Source: Takifugu bimaculatus
Lineage: Eukaryota; Chordata; Actinopteri; Tetraodontiformes; Tetraodontidae
Direction of reading: 5' to 3'
Length of the DNA stretch: 64,000 nt
Assembly (NCBI GenBank): GCA_004026145.2
Contig: CP034975.1
Span: 873,898-937,897 of the forward strand
The notes beneath the pieces were generated by a model. It made no database searches. It was not told the origin of the DNA and saw only the letters and a program-made list of their open reading frames with translations. A program made the position numbers and the translations under genes. Within the stretch, counting starts at the first letter, position 1, and each line of letters opens with the position of its first letter. Of the stretch, positions 1 through 12,478 are shown piece after piece.

Positions 1-2879
1 TGAGATTGTTGGCTCATATTGTAAACACGGGTGGCTTATTCAAATTTAGGTCCAGACTGGAGCTCGAACTGTCAGACGTTCCTCACGGTGGATTGAGGCA
101 AAAATCACAGAGGTGTCAAGATCAGCGGCTCTTGAAGGCTTCAACTAAGCCGTGAAGAAAGACAAAAGTCAGGCTGGGTGGAAAAAAACCCAAGCGACCT
201 TTGAAGTTAATGTTGCAAATCCTAATATTTCTTAATCACAACAACATTTGCGACCGACTTTAAAAAGTAAATGCATTTCAATGCAACACATCGACATTTG
301 GAACTCACAAGTGAGCGTTTAGCAATGCTAATGTGTTAGCGTAGCTAGGCAGATGTCAGTGAGTGGATAGAAAATGAGCATTGATGGAGCGCCTGATCGC
401 GCCAAATGTTTTGGTGGATTTTCATGATTGGAAGTCACTAAAGATGGTGTCTAGAAGCTAAAACTGTCCTTCAGTAACCCACAAACAGAAGGTGGCTCTG
501 AAATAAAGTCTTACTCAGCGAAAGGACCACCCGCTTAAGACCTCGGCCCATCCGTCATGGCAGCGGGAGCACAAACACTTCTTTATGCATACATGCATGA
601 ACACAGAGGACTGCGGCTACATTCATCATGTGTTTGGCGGCCGCGACACGAAAGGCGGCAGCCTAGGACGATGAGCAGAGCAGGAAAATCAAAGCATCAA
701 AGATGGAGCCGTTAAAGGCTTTACTGGTGATTAGAAAACCATCCATCTGTCCGAGAGCCAAGCCCGCGTCAGCTGACAGGAGCATTACTGTCAGATCAGA
801 CGCTTCCATTTACATTAACAAAGATATAAACGCCCAAACTTACGGGTTGAGTAAAATACAGGCAGGCCGGAAATGTTTTATTTTAATGATGAGAATAACA
901 TATTTGGTGTTTCAACCTCCAACTTCTAATGCTAATCCACATGGATTAACTAGAATATGCTGATTTGCTATTATCTGCTGTTCACCAAATGTTTCTTGCT
1001 CCCAAGTCCGGGTGCAGTTCCCTCACTGACAGCTGCTCAGTCAGGCTGCTAAAGACGCCATAGTCCTGTTTCCAGGTCCCACTGCTACAGAGGCTTTAGG
1101 TCTGTCCATTGGGGAAAAGCACGGTCCATCTTTGACTGAACAAAGAATGGTGAAGAACCAGTGTAGAATCTAATAATAGACTTAATATTTACATTGGTAG
1201 ATGTTACTGAGTGCTAGTCTGCATCTTTAACCTTCCCAACACGTCCCAGCACCGTTTGGGTTTTACACGCAGCCCTTAACCTCCCTGCAGTCGTCCTGTC
1301 CTGGGAGCACCCGATTCATTTTGCACTCCATGATTTTACAACTTTATTCCCTGTTACGCCCCATTACCTTCATCCACGATCGCCATGGAAATCGCACAGC
1401 TGTAATTAGCAGTCGTGCACGCTCATTACTTTAATCAGAACAAGAAGCAAAAACCCCTCCACTGAACTGCTGGCACCAAAGAGACCCACAGCGGGGGGGC
1501 GTTATGACCAGGCGCCGAGGTCAGCAGCTGCAGGCAGGTGCCGCTCACACCTCCATTCTAATCACCCCAAGCTGCGAGCGCCAATGAAGCCGCTATTATT
1601 GAGCTTGTTTTTAATTTAAAACACATTTGCTGTTGTTAGAAGCTATTCAATGGTGCATGCTTATTTTAATTCATCTAAATACCAGTAAATAAGGAGATAA
1701 TGGATGAATAATGTGAAACGGCTATTGTAAAATGTTACTTACATTCGACGCTGTAAATGGAATATTTTATTCCAAAGGGTTATGAGCGGGGGTGTTGAAT
1801 ATGGAATTTATGACTCGGGCCACAGAGAACCCTGTAAAATCCTGAAGACTGCTGAAAATGCACATCTGAATATTTTAGCGGCTCTGTGATTTCATAAAAT
1901 ATCAACTTTCCCAGGACAATACGTCAGAAAAGGTTCATTTGTAGCACGCAACGCAGATGAACCTGCACAAAATACGGCGATCAATGAGCGGTGATCAAAA
2001 TGAGGAACCTCCCGGGGCCCATCGTGAATCACTTTCAGCATGACTGAAACCCCCGAAGGTGAAGCCCGTTTCCTTATTTTGGGAGCGAAGCAGACAGGAC
2101 TCATCGCTCACGGAGCTCCTCCTGATCTCACCTGCTACGCTGCAGTGATGGCCAAACACATTCCAGACAAATGGCATGTTAACAGGATGATTTCATGGTC
2201 CAGCACATTTGCTGTGATTTATGAGACACCTGCACGGACTGTGAGGCCCCAGCCATCCCAGAAACAGGCCAAAACATCATCCTGGATGGAAGAAAGACCA
2301 ACGAACGGCAGTTAAAGATACGTGTCCGCCTCTCCCCGCTTTACTTTAGCGCTGGTGCGGTTTTATTTTGGGATTTTTGGCAACATCTGCTGAAGAAATG
2401 TTGTATTCTAGCCCATAATTCCTGCCACACCGGCTGCCAGATTTCTCCTCTGGCTTGGCAGGGAGGTGATACCGTTGTGATCAGGAGGTGACAGCCTCAT
2501 CTCAATGTGAATGGAGCTAATCACCAATGCAAATTGCAATCAGAAGGGCATATCTCCACCTAACTGGGAGATAATTGCGTGATTGTGCTGATATGGAAAG
2601 GTCAATGGCGTGCAGCCGCTGCACGCTCTCACGGGATCATCAGACGCACGCAAGCACGCCGTCTCCAGCGGGCTGAAATCACCTGAAGCCATCAACAGGA
2701 ACATAAACCACAAACATCCAGTCTAGCTTTGCTTCAAATCTAAGCTAATTTTGTAAGAGCCATGCCTAGATTGTGCAAAATTCAGTTGGCCATTGTCCCG
2801 CTTCAGAAAAAAGGAAGCGGCCCTCGCTCCCGTTTGGGGCCTCCAGCTATGTGGCGGCAGCGCCCCCTCGTGGACTCAC
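1..2879. other. Intron of myo3b, no coding exon seen
   Basis: This stretch follows the donor of the last visible myo3b exon on the minus strand. The next expected exon encodes the end of the kinase domain. I looked for it on the minus strand and did not find it, so it should lie beyond the left edge. The short open frames here show no recognisable protein and no good splice context. Two AT-rich blocks (about 1560-1760 and 2480-2600) look like conserved non-coding sequence; the second holds an ATGCAAAT octamer at 2527-2534. That reading is a guess from base composition and motif density. Confidence 0.6.
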
Positions 2880-5800
2880 CGCGGGATCTTGAAGAGGGCT
2901 TTGACTGGATGCATCTCAGCTAGAGGGGGGTCTCCATCTGCCAGCTCGATGGCGGTGATGCCCAGGGACCACACATCACAGCGCGCGTCGTACGAGTAGT
3001 CGTACTGCTGCTCGCAGGCGATGACCTGCAGCAGGACAGCGACATCGACACAAGTATGAGACACAGAAAACATCTCGTTCATCCTGCAGGTAAATGGAGG
3101 CTGAGCTCGTTTTGGGGTGTGAGAGTTTGGGCTTCACAGCTGTAGTGGTTAATAAATCCCATTCTAGGCTCTGAAAATACACAGAAGCCTGTAATAATAC
3201 ACATGGACGTCGATCAGCTGGGTGATCGTTTCACCTCATCGTGATCATAAAACCTTTGTCAAGTTGCTGCCTCACTGAAGCCTGACAGGTACAAACTGGA
3301 TCCATTTATGGACTTTTGTGAGGAACAGGTCACTTCCTCTCATTTCCAGAGTCAATAATTAGAACTGACACCACATTTTACAGCCCAGTATATTCTAATT
3401 GCCCCTGAGGTCCCTCCACGCGCGTCCAATCACTGCGCTTCATTTCTGCAAAGGAGCAGCAGGGGAGGGGGAGGGGGGGCAGAGGCAGACTAGCTATTAA
3501 CCTTGAGGTGACCTCTGAAGCGGCGCCCGTGGAGGAGAATACACAATGGCATCAGGGAGAGTCATACAGAAATAACTGAGCCCCCCCCCTCCCCCAGACT
3601 GCCCAGTTATAACGGTGGTGTCAGTAACACCCTTAAACTTCTGTTGCTGTTGACAAACAACGTGGCGTGCATGCCGAGGCGCAGCGCCTGACCTCGGGGG
3701 CCATCCAAAAGGGCGTCCCCACCGACGTGTTCCTCCGCAGCCGTGCGCTCGTCAGCTGAGCAGAGACACCTTGAAAAAAGAAGAGGAAAAAAGAACAGAG
3801 GAACTACAGATGAATCACTTCTGGTAATAAACAAGATTTGTACAACTGTGAATTTTCTACCTATGGAAGCAGAATTTACGGCAGCGGCTAAACGCCTGAA
3901 TCAATAAAATCGAGCAGATAATTTATCGTGGCAACCTGCCAGGCAGCAATAATAACAGGCCATAATCATTTCAAATTATGTAGGACAGATTTTTATCAGC
4001 AGGAGTCCACTTCATCTCCTTGACACAGAGGACATAAACATGCCCGGGGGTGACTCAAAGTCATTTGCCATAACAGCTTTCTTTTAATATGCAAAGGATC
4101 AAATAATGCAATTTAAATGAGCAATAATAGCCCGAGGATGACGCTACGGTCCATGAAAATAAAAGATGTTATGGAGAGTTAGGAATCAAACTGGGTTATT
4201 CTCTGCTCGGCGTCGCAAACAAACGGTCGGCATTCTCCGTCAAATACGTTCGGCAAAGCATTTCAGAGGGTTTAAAAAAGAAAAAAGGGGCCAGGATGTC
4301 CAGCGTGGCGTCCCGGCTCATGGATCAGTACCAAAGTCGACCAGTTTGACTCCTCCGTCGGTCGTCAGGAGGATGTTGTTGCCCTTGACGTCACGGTGGA
4401 TGATCCGGTTGTTGTGCAAATGCTGGAGACCCTTTGAGTGAGCAGAGAAGACAGGGAGCAGGGTGGGAGTGACACAATCAGCTTACTTAGCACAGGTGTA
4501 AATAGAAAACGTGGCACAAAGAACCCCCACAGCTGTTCAGGAGGGGCCAGGGGCAAATCATAGCGACGTTGGTGGCTCGGCGGTGGGCGATCTTACCAAC
4601 AGGGCACTGTACAAGATGTATGAGATGACGGGCTCCTGCAGACGCCGGCCCCGGCCCAGTAAGCCTTTGATGAGTTCCGTGACAGAGCCGCCGTTGCACA
4701 GCTGGGAGGGAGACACAAAGTCCTCCATCACTCAGCACTGCAAATTATGATTCATGGGGAGACGAAGCCCACACGCGAGCTAGCGTAGGAGGACCACGGC
4801 AACAAACTCAAAAAAGCGGAATGCAAGGGTTTCACCTGTGTAAACACACCCAAACAAGATAAAAGCCTTCATATTGGTTACTCCTCATCATCTCTGCACG
4901 CGATGGTGACTCCTTCCACCTCAGTTTCCATCAGATTTTCCATCAGATTTTTAAGCTAGCTCTTGGCATGTTATCTCCAATCCACACTCATGTCTTCAGG
5001 CTTCACAGGCTCGACACTCATGCAGGCAGTAGGTGTGCGTCATCCACCTGTACTCATGCCAAGGTCAGGACTGACGCAGCTTGGGGTCGTGGCCCAGGAG
5101 CATTTTCCTGCTCAAGAGGGGCGTCGTGTCAACCTTATGGTCTAGCTTGAAAGAGAGCATGTTGGACACGAAGATGGCTGATTTACTGAAATATTTTCAG
5201 ATTCTGAATGAAAAAATGATTTTTCTCCATAAAGAACCTAAACGGACATAAGTCAAACTTTCATGTGTGCTGATCTGATTGCCTGAACAGCTCATGGATT
5301 AAAGCTCTCAGGGGTTGCTCCATGGCAGCAGAGCGTGTTTTGAACCAGGATTCAGCAGACAGACGACTCACCTCCAGCACCAGCCACAGCTGCCCCCCCG
5401 ATAAGTTGTCGGACTTGAAGAACATGCCGAAAAACTTCACCACATTAGGGTGGTTGGACAAAGACCTCAAGATGTTGTACTCTGCCTCGATCTCCTCATC
5501 CACATCCTTTAATCAGCATCAGACAGCAGATGAGGGTGGAACACAGAGAAACAGTGTAAAATAACATTCAAGGCAAAAATGTAAAAAAACAAACAAACAA
5601 ACATCTGGACGACTGATATTGATTCTAAAGTCAGAAATATAGGAAGGAACAGTGGTGGGCGCTAAACTATTTCTGCAAGTGCTTTTCTATCTAAGTAAAT
5701 CTCGGAGGACGAGAAGATCAACAGTCTGAGAGGCAGGATTTCTCCTCGCGGATGTGTGAGTGATGGTGTCAGCAGTCTAATCAGGGAGAGCGATGGTAGC

Positions 5801-6690
5801 AGAGGCAGCTTCATCTTGCCGGCCATCAGGGGGAGCGTCGTGGTTCTCTCCCTGACAGACTCACAGGAGGCCTTCACGCAAAGTCTCTCTCACACAAAGC
5901 GGCATCGCTAGCTCGCAGACAACGGCTACTACGGCTGCAGGAGCTACGCCTCAGGGTGTAGGCAGACGCAACACGGCCGGGGACGAATGGAGCGGGGAGA
6001 GGCGGACGGGGGGAGGCGGACGGGGGGAGGCGGACGGGCATCGCTGGGGCAAAGAGAGGAGGCAGAAGAAGGGGCAACTCACTCTGTTTGAATGGCTGGA
6101 ATGCTGAGAAGAGTCATGAAATATAAAGAGAAAGAGCAGCTTCAGTCTGCTTGTGCGTTCTGTGTCTTCAGGAGATATTTTAGTAGGAACACACTTGCAA
6201 AAAACAAATACTGTACGTTCATCACAACAAGCACGATATAGATGTATGAATTCAGTAGGTGATTAGAAGCTACGTTCCACTGGAAAAGTTTTTTGACAAA
6301 AAAAGAGACAAATGATGTCACTGGCACAAGACAATGGCGAGAAGGGGGGGGGGGGGTCGTACGTTGCTACCAAAAGCCTGTGAGTATCCAGGAACACTCA
6401 GCTACACGCTGGTCACCGGTACTGATTAATGAGTCTTTTCACACATTGATCAAAACGACACCGAGAGCCCGGTGCTGGAACACTGTTGTGTGTGGAGCCG
6501 GCTCACATTGACCGGGTCCAGAACCTTCACTGCGGCCTGGCTCCCGTCCTTTTTGTTGGTCACTCTGTAGACTTTGCCGTAGGTTCCTTTTCCGATGGTC
6601 TCCACTATGTCCCAGTCACTCGATGGGTCGCCCAGGTTGTGCACGCCGATCATGCTGGATTTGTAAGGATATAATCCATACAGCGACGTC
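2880..6690 (-). CDS. myo3b: Myosin IIIB, N-terminal kinase exons (partial)
   Basis: Class III myosins join a Ser/Thr kinase to an actin motor and work in actin protrusions of hair cells and photoreceptors. Six minus-strand exons join in phase: 6507-6690, 5372-5506, 4597-4701, 4332-4431, 3693-3769, 2880-3025. They encode the glycine loop (GKGTYGKV), the lysine strand (AAVKVLD), the catalytic loop (HRDVKGNN), DFG split over an intron, the TPFWMAPE end of the activation segment and the DVWSLGITAIEL helix. Wording such as NHPNVVKFFGMFF and LCNGGSVTEL is closer to MYO3B than to MYO3A as I recall them, and adjacency to ubr3 agrees. The first exon begins in phase 2 after a good acceptor, so the usual start codon is probably in an upstream exon I could not place; an internal Met at 6653 is an alternative. 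The motor and tail lie beyond the left edge. Confidence 0.93.
6000..6039. repeat. GC-rich 14-bp minisatellite, about 3 copies
   Basis: Three tandem copies of a unit close to GGCGGACGGGGGGA lie in the myo3b intron between the first two visible coding exons. No function is apparent. Confidence 0.85.
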
Positions 6691-9310
6691 CTGGACAGCC
6701 AGAACAAAGTCGGCATCAGTGGGACGTTTCAGCACGTCACAAAGGCAATTTTAAAAAAAAAAAAAAACTTTTTTTAAATCTTTTCTTTAAAGATTCTGGC
6801 GTTTCAAAAACAGCTGAGTTTTACACAGTTGCAAGCCATTAAAAAGCATTTGTTGTCACTGGAGAGAAGATGGTGATTAAAATAGAGCAAGGTGTGGTTC
6901 ATTTATTCCCAGAGGCCTTTTTACCCAGCTCTGGGAGGACTCCAGCCACCAGAGGAGCCCCCTCCAGGCTTACAACAGCACAAATCAAAGGCAAAACAAA
7001 GCAGGCAGCTGGAGGTGGAGACATCAGTACTTACATGGCAAATGTGATTTTCTTCTGACTCATCAGGGCTGAGAAAAAATGCAGCTAAAGAGTCTCTAGG
7101 GGTCATAATATGACCGAAGCGGCAGCGATCGCTCCCTTAAAAGGATGACAACAAGTGGCTCTTGGCGGAGACAGTGAATTAGCACTCTCCCCCAGGACCT
7201 CGTCACTGCCCACTAAGAAGCGCAATCTCCTCAGGATCAATTGGATTGGACAGAGATTAACGTGACAATTGGCTCCCTGAATGAGGAGAGAACTGGCGAC
7301 GCACCTGCGGGCCGCCTGCAGGAGAACCTTTCTGAAGTGATTTGCAGGGCGTGTTGCGGCAACATGCACAAGCAGCGAGGAGGAATTGAGATTCCAAACC
7401 ACCGAGACACCCGCGATGGATCGGGAGGCGCCGCCGCCGTATTTTTGGGACGCGTGTCGACATGACACCCCTCTGAGATACGGGACAGAAGCGCCGCTCA
7501 ACGTGTCATAAACGTGCTGTGCATCACACAATCGCCGTGACCCTGAACACAACGCCAGCAGATGGATGCCGAATGCAGCAGAAAGGTTTAACAACCAAGT
7601 CCTCGCGACCCAGGTGTCAGCGAAGATTTATATGTGCAGGAGGAGCGATGGCGTCCCCGGAGATGTTCGACAGATATGCTCAAAAGTGCAGCGCTGAGAT
7701 CCAGCTGATATCCTTCACTCTGTCCTCCAGGGATCACACACCCCCCCCCCCCCACCCCCAGTCCCATCACCCACTGCAGGTGGACGGGCATAAGACACCA
7801 ATTTAACTTCATTATGTCATTACACACATTTGAATTATGGTCTAATGATACAGTTCCATCTAATTCAATCAGGTGCAGCAGCAAATCTTTGCTGTGGGAA
7901 GCTTCCACCTGCCACCACCACCAAAACACCAGCTCACATCATAAAGACATCGTAAAGACACTAAAAGGACACACGTACCTGCTCCTGAGGAAGTGTTCCC
8001 AGTGCATCGAGCTGGGCTCTGAGCTAATTCACCTTAATCTACGGGGATGAATAATGTACCAGAGATCTGCAACCTGATCGGCAGTGGTGTCAAACATGCA
8101 GGCAGCAGATGCGCCCCCTCATAATGGTGGCTGATATGAAGCATCTCAGGTGGCACACAGGTTACTAGGAAGCTTACGGGTGTTGCTAGGTCACATGACC
8201 CACGGTATGTTTTCCCCGTTGTGCATCACCGACTTTGTTTCCTAAAGGCCGCCGACAGTGGCGGAAAATAGCATCAGTGCAGCGAAACTGGTGTGAGAGT
8301 AGAAGTTGCTGCCGGGGCCTGATTCAGCACGATCAGGGCTGTAAAAACCAGCCAATCAGGAAGGTCCTGAAGGTCGTCAGGGGTCACAACTGCATCGCTA
8401 CAGCAGCTTGGCCTGAGCCATGTTTACATGGTTATAATAAAATGTTCTTGCACATTTAGATGCAGTCGTAAACCAGGAAAAACAATTCAGATGTGGTTGT
8501 TTCAAATCAACAATGCTGCTTCAGAACAGGACACCGCTGGTCCTGAACGCCGGTGCTCAGGTTACCGTTTGTTTACCACGCCGCTTCAGTTAAGAGGCCG
8601 CTGGTTAAGGCTTTACTGTGACATTGGAAAGCAATGGTTTCATGTTGCTTTGTGATTATTCCGGTTAAGCTAAACACCCCTGATGCAAGTGCTGCAACAT
8701 TTGCATGGAGTCCCAGCTTCCAGTGATGGTTGGAGGTGGTAGCAGCTTAAGTTGGTGTCAACAGCTGCGGCTCAGGGGCCGTCTTTGTCACTATGAAACA
8801 CAGCGGAGTAACGGTGAGTAATCTAATTTTCTGCTTGGATCAAACCGGCACATTCCCACCCTTGCTGGTAAAGCCTTACGGGACTTTCGGCTCAGTAAAG
8901 CCTCAAGTCTGTGCAGAACGAGGGGGGGAGAGGAGGAGGGGGGGTTCTGAACGTTATAATCCCTTTTAAGAGGATATGATGAGGTTGTGCTGTAAACCTC
9001 CATGAGTCTGTGCCCTGTGTCACAGCAACTGACCAACAGGCCACATCTTCGCTAATAAAACCAAGACACGCTGTAATTAGAACAGACCCCCTCAGCATGA
9101 ACGTTACACGGGTCCTTTATCAGTTCATCTGTGAGAGGTTTAACAGGCCTGCTGCTTCTGTTACATCAGGTTTGATTTAGTGGCTGATATAAGAGAATAA
9201 AACAATGGAAAAGGTTCATTAAAGGCCAGTAGATTCTAGCTGGACATCATTCAAATAGGTCATTATAAAATCTGGCATCAGCAGGAAACAGGGAGCGTAA
9301 TCTGTCCTAC

Positions 9311-9341
9311 CTTGGCCTGGTTGCATTCCTGGCACCAAATT
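9311..9341 (-). other. Possible 31-nt untranslated exon upstream of myo3b
   Basis: On the minus strand a strong acceptor (pyrimidine run ending TTTTTCAG) and a good donor (AAG followed by GTAGGAC) enclose 31 bases. The segment carries no ATG in the phase needed to join the myo3b exon at 6690, so if real it would be 5' untranslated or belong to an alternative transcript. This rests on splice signals only. Confidence 0.25.
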
Positions 9342-9795
9342 CTGAAAAACAGAGGAGTCTTCTGTCAGACATCAGCTGGACACTGTCCCAGGTGTGGATC
9401 TTCCACACAGCTCAGCAGAACTGATTTCCCTGTTTGCTCAGTGGAGCGTTTGAATTATTAACAGTACAGACACTGACGGGTGCCGCCCTGCAGAGCTTTC
9501 AGCCGTTCCATTCAGTTTATTTAGTTTACCTACCTGGGCAGGAGCTAAACGGGGGAATGTCCAGTGACGCTCTCCTCAGCACTGCTTGAAACACCAACAT
9601 TTCTGCTTTCATCTAAAATGTGGACGTTTCACACTGACAAAATTCCTCTGCTGGCCCTCAACAGAATTCTGCTCTTTGTTGTCTAATTGGCAGAAAATGG
9701 AGGCTTTGTACAGCTATTGGTCATTAAACCATGGGCCTCCCTCCTCAACAACCTTCCAACCCAGTTACCCTCAGTCACATGGCTGAGAAATACAG

Positions 9796-9822
9796 TGTGT
9801 GTGTGTGTGTGTGGGGGGGGGG
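9796..9822. repeat. GT dinucleotide run followed by a G tract
   Basis: A short (GT)n run passes directly into a run of G. It is an ordinary microsatellite in the ubr3-myo3b spacer. Confidence 0.8.
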
Positions 9823-11722
9823 GCTTTGAGTATTTATATCATAATCATGGAGCTTTAAAAACTCCATTTGTGTGAAATCATAACAATTAAGCCTTAAAAT
9901 CATTTCTAGACCACTGAATTACCAGTATAATTGACACCTGAGTGTCTGCACCAGCTCGCTCCTCTATGAGAGCAGTGGTGAGAGGAAGTCTTGAACTGAG
10001 ACCCCTGGTGGTGAGCTGGGGGTGGAGGAGCAGCTCCTTTACATCTGCTTCAATATGCACGACTGCACACAGGTCAGAAGGAGAAACACATCAGTGTGAT
10101 TATATTTTATTCACATATGTTACATTTTGCATTAAATGTCCACGTCACACTTTCTGGTCAAACTCAGAAAGTTTGAGTCAGCACCTACAGTAATGTACTG
10201 TATTCTCTCTTCATTCATACAGGAGAACCATAAGAGCTTTCAGATATAATTTACACTCGTTGGCCGTTTGGTTTGCGGTCATTTACAAAAATGGGTGTAA
10301 CTGCAAAATAAAGGAGTCAGTTAACAGAAAAGCAGCATGCATGAATTCAAGAGGGCTTCTTCAAGTGTTTCTCAAAGATTCCTCGACCCAGCGTGAAGTG
10401 TCATCGGCACTGTGATGTTCATCACCCAAAAAACACATGAACATTAATCTCACAGGCACAGTGGGATGAATGTCCACCCTTCCAAAAAACAAAAAACAAA
10501 ATAAAACAAGCGATAACTAACAAAAAATAATAACCAAGACACTAAAATAATCGGTGGCTTAAAGGTCGTCATGCACAGTGTAGAACAGATACTCAAGCCT
10601 GATATTCTGTGATGTTGGAATGCAACTAATAAATCACAACTAGATGACGTATGAGGGATAGTCATCACAACGTTCCTGCAGTTGGAACTCACAAAGGTTT
10701 TTTTTTTTTTTTTTTTAAATACCGCTCAAGGAATAACTGGTACTTTTTGGATTTTTTTTTAGATTCTCATCCTGCTATCCTCCATCCTGGGTTATTTTTC
10801 TCAAAAAAGAAAACTTTTTGTGCACCAAATAAACTGGATGTCAGACTGGATGTGGGCATTTTGAGGACTTGAGTTTCTTTAATTGTAAACCAGAGTTGCA
10901 GACAGGGCAGGACTGTCGGAGCTGTAGAGAATGTGATGAAATGACCGCATACCACCTTAAACTTTAAAGTGAATTTGAGTCAATATTCCCAGCCATCGAC
11001 AAAAAAAAATAAAATAATAAAATGCACAGTCTTAGAAAAGAAAATCTTCACAAAAGTTAAAATTTAAATGACGAGCAGCAGCATTTATTTAAATATCTAA
11101 AACTTATTTTAAAGAAAAGAAAATTCCTGAGGATGGATTGCAACTAGACCCATAAAAAAGAGCCTTTTTCCTGTTTGAAAAAGTTAACGAAATCTGGCGC
11201 GTTGATGGGAGGACATGCTGCGCTCACCAACACATGTCAGCAGACGAGGGCTCAAAGAAATACGTTGCTACGCTCGTCAGGAGCTTCAGACTCACGTTAG
11301 CAAAGCAGAGCACAATTTGATAAATCAAAGGGATATGCATCAACAGCATCAAAAATGGTGTCAAGTAACCAAACATTGCAGGGACAGTCAGCATCTGATG
11401 AATGGATTATTCAGACCCAAATGAATAGGACAGACTTCAAACACCTGTTCTGAACCAATCGTCTTGTGCTTTTGAGTTTGACCTTTCTCTTTTTCCCCCT
11501 GGTGAAAGCCACACAAGAAATCACTTAAGCACACACACGTGTTAATCTTAGGGATGATTGTACACCAAACTTCACGTAAACCAAAGCTGTGGCAGCAATA
11601 AACTCATTTCATGTCTGTTAAGCACATTTCCCCAATTCTTTTTTTTTTTGATCAAGGCAGACATGAAAGCCAGGACAAAAAAAACGATACGGGTTGATGT
11701 CGTCGGTGGACTTTGGAAGATC

Positions 11723-12478
11723 TTAGAGTCCGTTATAGTGAGGCCCCCAGCGTTTATTGATGTGGTCAAAGGTGTGCGAGACCCACTGTTGCTCCAACAC
11801 GCGATACCTTTCTTCACATAAAAAGAGAGGCTTCCCACGGCTGCAGAGAGAGCAGAGGGGGAAAACCCAGGCGGGAAGGGGGGAGGGGGGTTAATTTTCA
11901 CTGCAGCAAATACTTCCAAAGAGCTTCTAGCAGATTTTGTAGAGTTTTTGTATTTGAACAGTGTAAACTGAGACCTTTTACGTGTTAAACCCAATAAAAT
12001 AGATCAATTATTTCCTCTATAATCATGTCAGGTGACATACCGGAGATCACGGTCCTCCTCTCCGTGGGCATCAAGGTAAACAGATCCCCAGAGGCAGAAA
12101 CGATGTCCTCGAATGATGATGATGACTGACGCATTTATCAGTAGAAAGATGCCCGTAGCTGCGCCACAGTGTTGGGAGTGCTGCAAGACACAGTAAGTCT
12201 TAAAAAAAACACACACGCACAAACACACAACCACGCAAGGAAGATGTGGGATGTGCTGAAACGCTCACCAAAACGCATTCACAGGTACCCTGCTGTTTGC
12301 AGCATGCGCCTTTGAGACACACGAAGGCGCCACAAACAAGGCAGAGGGCGGGGTCTTTTGGCACCTTTTTGCAGGCAGTGCAAGCTTTCCTGTGGTAGTA
12401 CTGGAAGATGATGTTGTAGTTGTCAGGTGGCTGGAGGAGACGAGGTGGTGCCCACTGAGGATCCTGCACAAGCAAAGT
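11723..12478 (-). other. ubr3: ubr3 exons 37-39: C-terminal Cys-rich UBR region
   Basis: The last three exons encode a Cys-rich segment (CTACKKVPKDPALCLVCG, then CCKQQGTCECV), the hydrophobic stretch INASVIIIIRGHRFC, and the terminal HINKRWGPHYNGL before a TAA stop at 11723-11725. This is nearly identical to my recollection of the mammalian C-terminus and anchors the 3' end of the gene. Confidence 0.93.

Larger units (their letters stand above)
6691..11722. other. Spacer: ubr3 3' UTR, then myo3b upstream region
   Basis: This lies between the ubr3 stop codon and the first visible myo3b coding exon, both on the minus strand. The right part (about 10.1-11.7 kb) is AT-rich and is probably the ubr3 3' UTR; a minus-strand AATAAA at 10106-10111 is a candidate poly(A) signal. 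The left part should hold the myo3b promoter and 5' exons. The block at about 7100-7600 is rich in homeobox- and CCAAT-like motifs and may be conserved non-coding DNA. A 163-codon open frame there shows no protein family. Homopolymers and a GT run (9796-9822) are present. Confidence 0.55.

Noticed and set aside
7103..7594. 163-codon open frame on the minus strand
   Set aside because: It shows no recognisable domain, no splice context and no similarity to the neighbouring genes. Open frames of this length arise by chance in GC-balanced DNA.
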